A stretch of 64,000 nt of DNA, taken from positions 18,704-82,703 of the forward strand of contig JBFMCL010000015.1 in NCBI GenBank assembly GCA_040754395.1, in the 5' to 3' direction. Positions 46,281 to 55,256 of the stretch are shown piece after piece. The DNA comes from Nitrospirota bacterium (GTDB lineage: Bacteria; Nitrospirota; Thermodesulfovibrionia; Thermodesulfovibrionales; SM23-35). Position 1 is the stretch's first letter, and each line of letters begins with the position of its first letter. Under the pieces are notes generated by a model, which made no database searches, was not told where the DNA came from, and was given only the letters and a program-made list of their open reading frames with translations. The translations under genes were made by a program, and so were the position numbers.

Positions 46281-46996
46281 TCGTCTGTTACAAATCCTTC
46301 ATCGGGAAACTCATACGCGGCAGGGCCTGAGGATGACTTGTTGACCCTCATGGGTATGACCATCCCGTAATCATGCACATCTTTAATGAGATGGATCCTG
46401 ACCTTTTCGGGGATATAGAGACTGTCTGTCCAGGTGTCTACCCATCTCCCTGATTCCTCGGTCGTATCCTTATAGAGATATTCGAAATAAATGGTATCGA
46501 ATGAATTGAAAAGCGTGGTCTGCGTGCTCCCGGAAAGACCCATGACATTCTCCGATATATAGAGAACCTGTCTGCCTGATTCATCCGGCAGCACTGAATA
46601 CGTGGCCAGCACATAGCCTTTTTCTCCGCCCCAGACTGAATAGTTGGTCGGGAACTGCATGAATGTCCTTTCTCCCCTGAAATAGTATTTTCTTTCACCG
46701 TCTTCCTCGTAACTCAAAGGAGTTTGCGACTGGATCTGGGCATCTATGATATTGAAAGAATTCCTCATCCTTTGGAGTAGTTCTATTTTCTTCTCCCCCG
46801 ATTCCACCGAACGTAACCCGAGTCTCAATGCGCCGATGATAATCATGATGATTATCCCGATCAGCGCGATAGACACCAGCAGTTCGAGCAGGGTGAATCC
46901 GGACTGGAATGAGAGCGCTCCTGCCAGTCTGCCCGGGGATTCAGGCTCCTGTGCGTTCTGCAGGCGGGTTTTCCGTTCTGTGATTCTCTTTAACAC
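46277..46996 (-). CDS. gspJ: Minor pseudopilin GspJ
   Basis: A 239-residue minor pseudopilin. The cleavage/methylation motif is SGFTLLELLVSIALIGIIIM with Glu at +5. A leader of about 35 residues precedes it, longer than usual for this family, so a later start is possible. The mature part has GspJ-like strands (RKYYFRGERTFMQF, YEDGE). With GspI and GspK it builds the tip complex. gspI lies 6 bases upstream. Confidence 0.9.
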   Translation of the reverse strand: MLKRITERKTRLQNAQEPESPGRLAGALSFQSGFTLLELLVSIALIGIIIMIIIGALRLGLRSVESGEKKIELLQRMRNSFNIIDAQIQSQTPLSYEEDGERKYYFRGERTFMQFPTNYSVWGGEKGYVLATYSVLPDESGRQVLYISENVMGLSGSTQTTLFNSFDTIYFEYLYKDTTEESGRWVDTWTDSLYIPEKVRIHLIKDVHDYGMVIPMRVNKSSSGPAAYEFPDEGFVTDE

Positions 46997-47002
46997 GTAT
47001 GG

Positions 47003-47434
47003 CTACACCTCTTTTTTCCTGACCTTCATCGTCCTCAGGGTAAAGGTCCTTTGCTTTGAGTCTTTCAGCCATTGCACCGTCAAAACAATTTCGAGCATTT
47101 TTACCCGGAGGTTTTCAGTCCTTTCGGGCAACGTATCCGTGACGGAAACCTCGATATTGTATCCGTCGCTTGTCGTCTCCCTGTATGACTGCTCAGAGAG
47201 ATTGTCGTCATTGAGAATCTCTCGCATCTTCGCCTCTGCCCGTGTTGCCGCGGATACGTATTCCTCCGAAGCGGCTATGGACCTGAGATTGGCCGAGAAG
47301 AGCTGCAGGACGACTGTGACAGCGATGGCCAGTATTGCGGTGGCGACAAGCACCTCAAGGAGCGTAAAGCCGGCCCGGGAACCAAAGACGCAGAAACAGG
47401 GTTTCCGAATATTTTCTGTGTGCATGAGTGTCAT
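47003..47434 (-). CDS. gspI: Minor pseudopilin GspI
   Basis: A 143-residue minor pseudopilin with AGFTLLEVLVATAILAIAVTVVL and Glu at +5. The mature domain contains ATRAEAKMREILND and ends with basic residues, as in GspI of other systems. It nucleates the pseudopilus tip with GspJ and GspK. It starts 10 bases after the gspH stop. Confidence 0.9.
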   Translation of the reverse strand: MTLMHTENIRKPCFCVFGSRAGFTLLEVLVATAILAIAVTVVLQLFSANLRSIAASEEYVSAATRAEAKMREILNDDNLSEQSYRETTSDGYNIEVSVTDTLPERTENLRVKMLEIVLTVQWLKDSKQRTFTLRTMKVRKKEV

Positions 47435-47444
47435 GACTCCCCGT

Positions 47445-47897
47445 TTATTTTATCACTATTGTCCCGACTACCGGGTCCATCGCTATGCTCGCCTTTTTCT
47501 TGCTGCTCCACAATACGACAGTGCCTCCCTCCATGACACCCGAGGGGTACAGGGTGAAGCGATATTTCCCCTCCAGGATTTCGCCGAGCATCGGATCAAT
47601 GACTTTCACCGAAATCCCTGACGGGATTTCCCGGGGTGGACGGCCGCTCAAATCGTATATCCTCGAATCGAGATCGATGGTAACAGTCTGGTTCTTGTTG
47701 TGGATCTGTGCGAGGGAGCGCGCCTGCCTGATTGTTGCTGATATGTTCCTGACAGTCGCATTGAACTGGTTCGAAGGCAGGGCATTCGCAAAGAAAATTG
47801 TCGCAATGCCGAGAATCAGCGAAATGAGAAAAAGAACGATTATCATCTCGAGGAGGGTGAAGCCTTTATTGCCGTAAATGTATCGTGTTCTGCGCAT
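47445..47897 (-). CDS. gspH: Minor pseudopilin GspH
   Basis: A 150-residue pseudopilin: NKGFTLLEMIIVLFLISLILG with Glu at +5, then the GspH-typical ATIRQARSLAQIHNKNQTVTIDLD. It lacks the GspG features (a calcium loop and a YPTTEQGL-type stretch), so I read it as GspH and not the major pseudopilin. A 93-base gap separates it from gspF, where gspG would be expected. Confidence 0.85.
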   Translation of the reverse strand: MRRTRYIYGNKGFTLLEMIIVLFLISLILGIATIFFANALPSNQFNATVRNISATIRQARSLAQIHNKNQTVTIDLDSRIYDLSGRPPREIPSGISVKVIDPMLGEILEGKYRFTLYPSGVMEGGTVVLWSSKKKASIAMDPVVGTIVIK

Positions 47898-47990
47898 GGT
47901 GAAATTATTGAATCTGTCCGGGATTATTCACGGAAACGCACGAACATACTGTATCCTGTTGTCGCACACATAATGCATGAGTAACCACGG

Positions 47991-49184
47991 TTAAAACGGC
48001 AGTTCAGTGATGCTGAAGATGGCAATCAGCATGGAAATCACTATGAAACCGATAATCAGTCCCATGGTGAGTATCATGACAGGCTCAAGAAGATTCACAA
48101 ATTTCTTAATCGCCATATTCAGGCTTTTCTCATATGTCTGGGCGACCTTCATCAGCATCGTATCGAGCTGGCCGGTCTCCTCCCCGACCTTTATCATGGA
48201 GAGGGCGAGCTGCGGAAAGACATCTGTGTCGGCCAGGGGAACTGCGATCCCTTTCCCCTCCTTTGCTCCGGCTGCTACCTTGTCAATTGCCGAAGCGATC
48301 ACCTGGTTGCTCACCACATCCCTTGCATTGCCCAATGCCTGCAGCAGGGGAACGCCGCTTTTAAGGAGCGTGCCCAGAGTCCTGCAGAACCTGGCCGTCT
48401 CGAGTTTTCGTATGATATCTCCGAGCAGTCTGAGCTTAACGACATCCCACTGATATTTCCCTGCATCGGTTTTTATGTAATTCCTGAAGATGATCCACCC
48501 TGCAATGACCGCCGAGAGGACGATCCACCAGTATTCCCTGAGGCTGTTGCTGAACAGGAGGAGGATTTGTGTCGATAAGGGGAGCGACCCGCCAAGTTCG
48601 GCGAATATTGCGGAAAATTTCGGGAGCACGAAAGTCAGGAGGATGATTATTGATATGCCGCCTGTCGTCATCAGAATGGCAGGATATATCATCACAGAGA
48701 GTACATGATCCCTCAGTGCCTTGGAAGATTCAAGAAATTCGTTCAGCTTGTCCAGAACGATATCCAGCACGCCACCGGCTTCACCGGCCCGTATCATATT
48801 GACATAGAGCTTCGGGAACAGCCTCGGATGTTTCTGAAGGGCGTCAGAAAAGGAATTCCCCTCCCTGATGGATTTCAGGATCGACTGTACCACGGTTTTC
48901 ATCTCACTGCTCTCTGATATTTCGGAAAGGATGTTCAGACTCCTGTCAAGAGGAAGTCCTGCGGTTAAAAGTGCCGAAAGTTCTGTGGTAAATGTCAGCA
49001 GGTCGGCTTTTGATGATTTGAGGGTAAAGGTCTTTTTTATCCCTTCTTTTGGGGAAATGACCTTAATCGGGATAACGCCGGAGTTTTTCAGCCGCTCGAC
49101 AGCAGATTTCTCGTCGATTGCTTCAATGACGCCTTCAATGACGGAACCTTCAATCGTTGTCGCCTTGTAGGAAAAGACAGGCAC
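47991..49184 (-). CDS. gspF: Type II secretion inner-membrane platform protein GspF
   Basis: A 397-residue protein with two T2SSF domains and three membrane segments (near 170-195, 220-240 and 370-395). The start is GTG, four bases after an AGGAGG site, and overlaps the gspE stop by one base (TAGTG). Motifs include FSYKATTIEGSVIEG at the N-terminus, GNSFSDALQKHPRLFPKLYVNMIRAGE in domain 1 and SGVPLLQALGNARDV in domain 2. It is the core of the assembly platform. Confidence 0.95.
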   Translation of the reverse strand: MPVFSYKATTIEGSVIEGVIEAIDEKSAVERLKNSGVIPIKVISPKEGIKKTFTLKSSKADLLTFTTELSALLTAGLPLDRSLNILSEISESSEMKTVVQSILKSIREGNSFSDALQKHPRLFPKLYVNMIRAGEAGGVLDIVLDKLNEFLESSKALRDHVLSVMIYPAILMTTGGISIIILLTFVLPKFSAIFAELGGSLPLSTQILLLFSNSLREYWWIVLSAVIAGWIIFRNYIKTDAGKYQWDVVKLRLLGDIIRKLETARFCRTLGTLLKSGVPLLQALGNARDVVSNQVIASAIDKVAAGAKEGKGIAVPLADTDVFPQLALSMIKVGEETGQLDTMLMKVAQTYEKSLNMAIKKFVNLLEPVMILTMGLIIGFIVISMLIAIFSITELPF

Positions 49185-50707
49185 TACGCCTCCTGTGTCA
49201 CCCTGAAGATTTCATTCAGGGTCGTGATACCTGCCTTTATCTTATCAGCCCCGTCCTCGAGAAGGGTTTTCATCCCGTGTTGCCTGGCAACCTTGCGTAT
49301 TTCGTTAGAATCCGCATTTTTCAGGATGAGTTTCCGGATGTCATCGTTGACAAGCAGCAGTTCGAACAGGCCCAGCCTGCCGTAATAACCGGTAAAGGCA
49401 CAGGCTTCGCATCCCTTTCCGCGGTAAAGGAGCGTCGCACTGTCGATGCCGAGGAGCTTCAGTTCCTCTTTCCCCGCAGCAGACGGGTCTTTCTCCTTGC
49501 ATGCAGGACAGATGACCCTCACGAGCCTCTGGGCAAGGATCCCCCTGATTGTGGAGGAGAGCAGGAAATTCTCGACCCCCATGTCGAGGAGCCTTGTGAT
49601 GGCGCTTGGCGCATCATTGGTATGGAGTGTCGAAAAGACAAGATGGCCGGTGAGGGCAGACTGTATGGCGATTTCTGCTGTCTCCAGATCCCTGACCTCA
49701 CCGATCATGATGATGTCCGGGTCCTGTCTGACGATATGGCGAAGAGTATTTGCAAAGTTCAGGCCTATTTGCGGTTTTACCTGTATCTGGTTTACCCCCT
49801 TAAGCTGATATTCAACAGGGTCCTCGACAGTGATGATCTTCTTGTCGGGGGAATTTATCTTGTCGAGCGCACCATAGAGTGTTGTCGTTTTTCCGCTTCC
49901 TGTAGGTCCTGTCACAAGGATAATGCCGTTCGGTTTTGTTATCAGATTGTTGAAATCACTGAGGTTGCCCGGAGCAAAGCCAAGAAGGTTCAGGTCTATC
50001 ACGATGCCTTCCTTGTGGAGGATTCTCATAACAACACTTTCGCCATAGAGCACCGGAATTGTCGATACCCTGAGGTCGACCTCCCTCTCCCCGATCTTCA
50101 GTCGTATGCGTCCGTCCTGCGGCAGTCTTCTCTCGGCGATGTTGAGTTTCGCCATGATTTTTATCCTTGATACGATCGCTGCCTGCAGCCTCTTGGGTGT
50201 TGACTCTATATCATGCAGCACGCCGTCGATGCGGTATCTTACCTTCAGTTCGTCATCGAAAGGCTCAATGTGGATATCACTTGCCCTGCTTTCGATGGCC
50301 CGGGTGATAAGCATATTGACGAGCCTGATTATCGGGGCCTCCGAAGCAAGGTCTTTCAGGTGGCCGATATCTTCTTCCTCTTCTTTCAGGAATTCAATGC
50401 CCCTGTCGCCGAGGTCCTCGATAATCCTGTTGATATTCTGGGACTCCTGCTCGTAAAACCTCGAGATGAATTCCTCGATCACACTGTGTTCACAGGTGTA
50501 GACCATCACTTCAGCGGCAATCGCGACCCTGAGCGCGTCGATTGATGCAGCATCCCCGGGATTGGCCATGACGACCTTCAGTACATTGTTTTTCAACTCA
50601 AGAGGGATAATCTTGTTTTCACGGATAAAACGTGAGGATATCCCGTTCAGGACAAACGGCACTTTCGGCAGGTCTTCTGTGTTCAGATACGGTATGTCTT
50701 TAATCAT
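49184..50707 (-). CDS. gspE: Type II secretion ATPase GspE
   Basis: A 507-residue hexameric ATPase that powers pseudopilus assembly. An N1E-like domain (about 1-130) precedes the ATPase core. Walker A is GPTGSGKTTT (about 268-277), the Asp box VEDPVEYQ, Walker B IIMIGEVRD and the His box TLHTND. A four-Cys zinc element (CPAC and CEAC, about 405-440) is intact. It is the first gsp gene of the minus-strand set and has its own extended -10 at 50734-50742, but no clear ribosome site. Confidence 0.96.
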   Translation of the reverse strand: MIKDIPYLNTEDLPKVPFVLNGISSRFIRENKIIPLELKNNVLKVVMANPGDAASIDALRVAIAAEVMVYTCEHSVIEEFISRFYEQESQNINRIIEDLGDRGIEFLKEEEEDIGHLKDLASEAPIIRLVNMLITRAIESRASDIHIEPFDDELKVRYRIDGVLHDIESTPKRLQAAIVSRIKIMAKLNIAERRLPQDGRIRLKIGEREVDLRVSTIPVLYGESVVMRILHKEGIVIDLNLLGFAPGNLSDFNNLITKPNGIILVTGPTGSGKTTTLYGALDKINSPDKKIITVEDPVEYQLKGVNQIQVKPQIGLNFANTLRHIVRQDPDIIMIGEVRDLETAEIAIQSALTGHLVFSTLHTNDAPSAITRLLDMGVENFLLSSTIRGILAQRLVRVICPACKEKDPSAAGKEELKLLGIDSATLLYRGKGCEACAFTGYYGRLGLFELLLVNDDIRKLILKNADSNEIRKVARQHGMKTLLEDGADKIKAGITTLNEIFRVTQEA

Positions 50708-50733
50708 GATTCTCTGGCAAAGCGTATGTATTC

Positions 50734-50742
50734 ATTATATCA
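50734..50742 (-). promoter_or_regulatory. Extended -10 element TGATATAAT before gspE
   Basis: A perfect extended -10 on the minus strand. The predicted start is near 50728, giving a leader of about 20 bases. It could let gspE-C be transcribed apart from the glycan genes upstream. Confidence 0.55.
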
Positions 50743-50751
50743 CATCACCTG

Positions 50752-52197
50752 TCAATATGCCCCTTCGGCTTTCAGGACTGCCCTGACGGTTTTGAACAGT
50801 ATTACCATATCGAGCCACAGCGACCAGTTCATGACATACCATGCATCGAGCTTTACCCGGTACTGGCAGCTAGTGTTGCTTCTGCCTGATACCTGCCACA
50901 GACCGGTGATGCCGGGTTTTGCACTGCATATTATCCGGATATTCTCCTTGATGTCGGATTTTTCCCTCGGGAGGTAGGGTCTCGGACCGACGAGACTCAT
51001 CTCTCCCTTCAGCACATTGAAAATCTGGGGCAGCTCGTCAAGAGAACTTTTCCTTAGAAAACGGCCTATTCTTGTGATCCTGGGGTCTTCTTTCAGTTTC
51101 CAGCTCTTTTCGAATTCCTCGCGCAGGGCTTCATTGCTTTCGAGCATCTCGGTCAGCGTTATCTCGGCATCCTTCTGCATTGTCCTGAATTTATAGCATC
51201 TGAAGGGTTTGCCGTTTTTTCCTATCCTGTCGTGGGAAAAGATTGCAAACCCCGGGGTCTCAAGCCTGATGATCAGCCCGATGAAGCCGATAACGGGAAG
51301 GAGCACGGGCATCATGAGCGTGCTGACGGTGACATCGAAAAGTCTTTTGACAAACCTGTTCGCAAGCGATTTGAGGTTGTTCTTGATATTCATCAGGAAT
51401 ATTTCCTCGATGAAGAGGTGAAAAAGGTCTGTGTTCAGCAGCGCGATGCCTTTGAGGTCCGGTACGACCATGGTATTGGATGTGCTGTTCTGGACCTGCG
51501 CGGTAAGCGCAGACAGGCGCTCGGGAGTCAGTGACGGGATTGCGATTACGGCGGTCGTGATATCCAGCTCCTGTAAGAACCGCGTGAATTCATCCACCCT
51601 GCCGAATACCTTTCTGCCGTGTATCATCTGCCCTATTTTCCGTTCATCATCGTCAAGAAAGCCGACCACATCATATCCCATGTGCTTTTCCCTCATAAGC
51701 CCTTTTGATACCAGCCTTCCGGCATTGCCTGCCCCCAGTATCAGTATCCTCTCTCTCCATATGCCGAGCGCGTAAAGGAGCTTCTTCCCCCAGAGGCGGA
51801 AAACAGGGAACAGGAACACAGACAGGGCCCACATCCCCAGCAGCACAATACGTGACACGATGTCGCTCATTTTTCCCAGCGTCACGATAGCCATCAGCGC
51901 AAGGCTTGCAAGGGACACAGCCTTGACCAGATTCCGTGTCTCATCCCAGAAAGGGATTTTGCTGTCATAGAGGTTTTCATACAGGAGGAAAAAAATAAAT
52001 ATCACCGGCATCCACCACAATGAAGCAAAGTGGGAAAAGGAGAAAAAGAATACCGGCAAATCTGTTGGCAGGGAGGCGATAACCTCTGCCCTCAGCAGCC
52101 ACGCCATGAACAGGGAGGTGTAAAAAGCTGCGAGATCGAAAAAGAGCAGGCAAAGTATCTGGACCAGTCTTCTCATGATTTTCCCCAGTTCCATCAT
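50752..52197 (-). CDS. Undecaprenyl-phosphate sugar-1-phosphate transferase (WbaP/WcaJ type)
   Basis: A 481-residue polyisoprenyl-phosphate hexose-1-phosphate transferase that starts a lipid-linked glycan. The N-terminal half has four membrane segments and a CoA-binding-like domain (RILILGAGNAGRLVSKGL). A re-entrant helix precedes the catalytic domain (KRLFDVTVSTLMMPVLLP), which carries YKFRTM, RKSSLDELPQIFNVL, SLVGPRP and PGITGLWQVSGRS. I start it at 52197, where ATGATGA overlaps the stop of the GT2 gene upstream; an ATG at 52176 is an alternative. Sugar specificity (galactose, glucose or an amino sugar) is not readable. Confidence 0.92.
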   Translation of the reverse strand: MMELGKIMRRLVQILCLLFFDLAAFYTSLFMAWLLRAEVIASLPTDLPVFFFSFSHFASLWWMPVIFIFFLLYENLYDSKIPFWDETRNLVKAVSLASLALMAIVTLGKMSDIVSRIVLLGMWALSVFLFPVFRLWGKKLLYALGIWRERILILGAGNAGRLVSKGLMREKHMGYDVVGFLDDDERKIGQMIHGRKVFGRVDEFTRFLQELDITTAVIAIPSLTPERLSALTAQVQNSTSNTMVVPDLKGIALLNTDLFHLFIEEIFLMNIKNNLKSLANRFVKRLFDVTVSTLMMPVLLPVIGFIGLIIRLETPGFAIFSHDRIGKNGKPFRCYKFRTMQKDAEITLTEMLESNEALREEFEKSWKLKEDPRITRIGRFLRKSSLDELPQIFNVLKGEMSLVGPRPYLPREKSDIKENIRIICSAKPGITGLWQVSGRSNTSCQYRVKLDAWYVMNWSLWLDMVILFKTVRAVLKAEGAY

Positions 52198-53045
52198 CCT
52201 GCGATAAGTCCCATCCTGAATCCTGCATACTTGGTGATAAATTCCATGATGATGTATGGTATCCATGCATACTTTTTCCGGTCAATGATAAACTGCAACT
52301 GCTGCCTTGCAAACCGGATTCCTTCTCCTTCGGCGCGGGCATATCTGAGAATCCACCTGTTATGCCGCAGGGACGACCCGATATTGAAATAGCGGATAAA
52401 CTGCTGAAGAAGCGAACAGTTATGTGAATGGATGACCGCAGCCTCAGGGACATACGCGATCCTGTAGCCGTTCACGATCAGTTTCGCGGCGATCAGCATA
52501 TCCTCATTTGCCCTGACCCTGCCGGGAAACATGCCGGCCTTCAGGAACAGCTCCTTTTTGATCGACGAGCAGACATTGCTGAACAGAAACGTCCTGATCC
52601 CGAGCCTCTTTGTGTCGCTCAATCCCTTCACCATGCCTTTCTCCGGATAATTGAAATGTCGTGCGAAGACCTCCGGGGGCGGGGCGTCGGGTCTGGGCAC
52701 ATGCTTTCCGTATGTTGCGGCGATATCAGGCATTTGCAGGGGTTTGGTAAGCATTGCAAGAAGATTATTGTTCTCCGGCAGGGCGTCCTGCGTCATGAAC
52801 ACGAGGATATCGCCGCGGGCTTCCATGGCAGCCCTGTTTCGTGTCTGCCCATGGTTGAAGTCGTGCCTTGGAATCACGATTGTCCGTGCGCCGGATCTCT
52901 GCGCAATTGAGACAGTATTGTCCGTCGAAGAAGAATCAATAACGAGTATCTCTGAAGGCGGCATATCCTGTGAAAGAAGCGCGGACAGAAGCTGCCCGAG
53001 AGAAGCACCTGCTTCAAGCGTCGGTATAATAACGGAGATACTCAT
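52194..53045 (-). CDS. GT2 glycosyltransferase
   Basis: A 283-residue GT-A transferase from the ATG at 53045; a GTG at 53063 is in frame. Motifs are SVIIPTLEAG, DSSSTDNT, FNHGQTRNRAA and FMTQDALPEN, the QDA type also seen in the genes at 1 and 3620. It overlaps the initiating transferase gene, so it may add the second sugar. An extended -10 (TGATAAAAT) lies eight bases before the ATG, so the mRNA would have a leader of about two bases. Confidence 0.87.
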   Translation of the reverse strand: MSISVIIPTLEAGASLGQLLSALLSQDMPPSEILVIDSSSTDNTVSIAQRSGARTIVIPRHDFNHGQTRNRAAMEARGDILVFMTQDALPENNNLLAMLTKPLQMPDIAATYGKHVPRPDAPPPEVFARHFNYPEKGMVKGLSDTKRLGIRTFLFSNVCSSIKKELFLKAGMFPGRVRANEDMLIAAKLIVNGYRIAYVPEAAVIHSHNCSLLQQFIRYFNIGSSLRHNRWILRYARAEGEGIRFARQQLQFIIDRKKYAWIPYIIMEFITKYAGFRMGLIAG

Positions 53046-53053
53046 GCGGATGT

Positions 53054-53062
53054 ATTTTATCA
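53054..53062 (-). promoter_or_regulatory. Extended -10 placed for a leaderless mRNA
   Basis: TGATAAAAT on the minus strand, predicted start near 53047, two bases before the ATG. A TTGACA at 53074-53069 is too close to act as the -35 for it. Confidence 0.45.
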
Positions 53063-53188
53063 CATGATTGTCAAACAGTTAATGTGCATGTGCCATTCAC
53101 TGCCGGAAAATATATGACAGGCAGACTGCATCCTTATCGTGTGTGCACCGGCCAGTCATGCCAAAGAAGATTCCATGGAGAAAATTCC

Positions 53189-53217
53189 TTCAAAGTCCGT
53201 TCCTTATAGGGTACAAT
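53189..53217 (+). promoter_or_regulatory. Promoter of rnhA
   Basis: TTCAAA (53189-53194), 17 bases, TACAAT (53212-53217). The predicted start is near 53224, six bases before the ATG. Confidence 0.45.
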
Positions 53218-53229
53218 AGGAATGACCCA

Positions 53230-53706
53230 ATGGAAAAGGAGAGCAAAAAACCGTTTGTGGAGATTTTTACTGACGGCGCCTGCAGCGGAAATCCCGGAAT
53301 CGGAGGCTTCGGAATAATCCTGAGGTCAGGGGACCGGGAGAAGGAGATATCGGGATGCGATCCGCATACCACGAACAACCGCATGGAACTGACTGCGGTG
53401 ATCAGGGCTCTTGAGGCGCTGAAGAAACCCTGCAGGGTCAGGGTGGTCAGCGATTCGAATTATGTTGTTCAGGGAATGACGGCCTGGGTCTTTTCCTGGA
53501 TAAGGAACGGCTGGAAAAACAGCCAGAAGCATCAGGTGATCAACAGGGATCTCTGGGAGAGGCTCGTTGAACTTGCAGGGGTGCATGAGATCCAGTGGGA
53601 ATGGATAAAGGGACATAATGCGCATACAGAAAACGAGCGATGCGATAAACTGGCCAGGCAAGCAATCAGGCAATGCAGGAAAAGAACGGTGCGGGATACT
53701 GCATGA
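53230..53706 (+). CDS. rnhA: Ribonuclease HI
   Basis: A 158-residue enzyme that cleaves RNA in RNA-DNA hybrids, close to the usual length of about 155. The four acidic catalytic residues are visible: Asp15 ([11 protein letters not shown]), Glu53 ([10 protein letters not shown]), Asp75 (VVSDSNYV) and Asp139 (ENERCDKLA). The basic protrusion [16 protein letters not shown] is present. I start at 53230 and not at the GTG at 53143, since the extra 29 residues do not fit the family. It overlaps yqgE (ATGA). Confidence 0.95.
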   Translation: MEKESKKPFVEIFTDGACSGNPGIGGFGIILRSGDREKEISGCDPHTTNNRMELTAVIRALEALKKPCRVRVVSDSNYVVQGMTAWVFSWIRNGWKNSQKHQVINRDLWERLVELAGVHEIQWEWIKGHNAHTENERCDKLARQAIRQCRKRTVRDTA

Positions 53707-54266
53707 ACAAGATTGATATCAGAAACCTCTCGGGGATGTTTCTCATTGCTGCCCCGAGCCTCAGGGATCCTAATTTCGAGCACACCGTAGTGCTCATCTG
53801 CGACCATAATCAGGATGGTGCGTTCGGTCTGGTTGTCAACCGGTTGCTGCTGCACAGTTTTGCCCCCCTGAAAGCTGGTCTCGAGATAACCGAAAGCACC
53901 ACTGACCTGCCGGTATTCTACGGCGGTCCTGTCAAACCGGAACAGGGGTATATTCTCTATCCTTCTCATGCAGATCTGTATTCCCCTTCTCTGAAGATCA
54001 GCGATGACCTGTCACTGACAACGTCACGGGATATCCTAGCAGATATCGCTATGGGAAAGTGGCCCCAAAAGTTCCTTTTTACCCTCGGGTTTTCGGGATG
54101 GGCGCCGGGACAACTCGAAGCAGAGATGATGACCGACAGCTGGCTGATCGCGCCTTCCCACAACGGCATCATCTTTGACATGCCGGTAAGTGAACGATGG
54201 AAGGCTGCCGCGCATCTCATCGGCGTCGATTTGACGAGGGTTTCCTCAAGGCAGGGAAGTGCATAG
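53703..54266 (+). CDS. YqgE/AlgH family protein (DUF179)
   Basis: A 187-residue protein of the widespread YqgE/AlgH family, whose molecular role is not settled. It shows [36 protein letters not shown] and [17 protein letters not shown], later [17 protein letters not shown] and SWLIAP. The ATG at 53703 overlaps the rnhA stop. An upstream ATG at 53673 would lie inside rnhA and is less likely. Confidence 0.93.
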   Translation: MNKIDIRNLSGMFLIAAPSLRDPNFEHTVVLICDHNQDGAFGLVVNRLLLHSFAPLKAGLEITESTTDLPVFYGGPVKPEQGYILYPSHADLYSPSLKISDDLSLTTSRDILADIAMGKWPQKFLFTLGFSGWAPGQLEAEMMTDSWLIAPSHNGIIFDMPVSERWKAAAHLIGVDLTRVSSRQGSA

Positions 54267-54268
54267 AG

Positions 54269-54298
54269 TTGACAATTTGCGGTGAATTCTATTATCTT
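54269..54298 (+). promoter_or_regulatory. Promoter of rplM-rpsI
   Basis: TTGACA at 54269-54274. TATCTT at 54293-54298 (18-base spacer) or TATTAT at 54290-54295 (15 bases) may serve as -10. The leader to the rplM ATG is about 30 bases and holds an AGGAAGGTGA ribosome site. Confidence 0.55.
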
Positions 54299-54334
54299 AC
54301 TAATCTTAAATATAATTTTGAGGAAGGTGACAGG

Positions 54335-54763
54335 ATGAGGACTCTTTTTGCCAAAAAAGGCGAGGTGGAAAAAAGGTGGTATCTCATTGATGCAAGTGAT
54401 GCCGTCCTTGGAAGGCTTGCCGTGAAGATCGCGCAGCATCTGACCGGTAAAAACAAGCCTGTCTATACTGCCAACGTTGATACAGGGGATTTTATTATTG
54501 TCATTAATGCAGACAAGGTAAAGCTCACAGGCAGGAAACTCGACGACAAGGTGTATTACAGTCATTCAGGGTATCCGGGTGGCCTTAAGGCAGAGACTGC
54601 CAGGGATCGGATGGCGCGGTATCCGGAAAAGATCATTACCGATGCCGTGTGGGGGATGATTCCGAAGGGAAGGCTCGGAAGGGCAATGATAAAGAAGCTG
54701 AAGGTCTACAGGGGACCGGAACATCCTCATGAGGCACAGAAGCCAGAAATATTGTCGGTTTAA
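54335..54763 (+). CDS. rplM: Ribosomal protein uL13
   Basis: A 142-residue large-subunit protein. It has [17 protein letters not shown], the [14 protein letters not shown] core, [12 protein letters not shown] and the [12 protein letters not shown] motif, ending [18 protein letters not shown]. The start is the ATG at 54335, preceded by a GGAAGGTGACAGG ribosome region. It is followed after 11 bases by rpsI, the usual pair. Confidence 0.98.
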   Translation: MRTLFAKKGEVEKRWYLIDASDAVLGRLAVKIAQHLTGKNKPVYTANVDTGDFIIVINADKVKLTGRKLDDKVYYSHSGYPGGLKAETARDRMARYPEKIITDAVWGMIPKGRLGRAMIKKLKVYRGPEHPHEAQKPEILSV

Positions 54764-54774
54764 AGGAGAGTTAC

Positions 54775-55167
54775 ATGGCTGAGATTCAGTACAACGCAAC
54801 CGGGAGGAGAAAGACATCAGTGGCGAGAGTTACCATTTCCCAGGGAAATGGGCAGATAACCGTTAACAAGAAGCCTGCTGACAACTATTTCCCAAGGGAG
54901 ACTTTACGGATGGTCATCCGGCAGCCCATCGAGCTTGCAGGGATAACCGGAAAATACAATATCAACGCGACGGTTACCGGCGGCGGACTCACGGGACAGG
55001 CGGGAGCACTCAGGCACGGAATCGCGCGGGCGATCATTGCAATGAACAGTGATCTGCGGGCCCGGCTGAAAAAAGAAGGGTTCCTGACGAGAGATCCGAG
55101 AGAGAAAGAGAGAAAGAAGTACGGGCAGAAAGGCGCCCGGAAGAGGTTCCAGTTCTCCAAGAGATAA
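54775..55167 (+). CDS. rpsI: Ribosomal protein uS9
   Basis: A 130-residue small-subunit protein. It carries the typical [14 protein letters not shown] start, [19 protein letters not shown] in the middle and the basic C-terminal tail ending QFSKR that reaches the ribosomal P site. A GGAGAG site precedes the ATG. No terminator is seen after it. Confidence 0.98.
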   Translation: MAEIQYNATGRRKTSVARVTISQGNGQITVNKKPADNYFPRETLRMVIRQPIELAGITGKYNINATVTGGGLTGQAGALRHGIARAIIAMNSDLRARLKKEGFLTRDPREKERKKYGQKGARKRFQFSKR

Positions 55168-55242
55168 TAACCGGTCTTTGGTCAATCGTCTCCGTTCAGT
55201 CATACATGCTGCTACAAACTGGCGGCTATAGACCTTCAACTG

Positions 55243-55248
55243 TATAAT
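55243..55248 (+). promoter_or_regulatory. -10 element placed for a leaderless argC mRNA
   Basis: A perfect TATAAT whose predicted start (about 55255) is two bases before the argC ATG. There is no ribosome site and no good -35. Confidence 0.45.
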
Positions 55249-55256
55249 ATCGACGA

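Noticed and set aside
46746..47621. 291-codon plus-strand frame opposite gspJ/gspI/gspH
   Set aside because: Ser-rich shadow crossing three real pseudopilin genes.
47445..47897. Reading this pseudopilin as GspG
   Set aside because: It lacks the calcium-loop and YPTTEQGL-type features and carries the ARSLAQIHNKNQTV segment of GspH.
49157..50170. 337-codon open frame on the plus strand opposite gspE/gspF
   Set aside because: It lies fully antisense to gspE, whose ATPase motifs are complete. No ribosome site or recognisable domain; the frame is open because of codon bias of the real gene.
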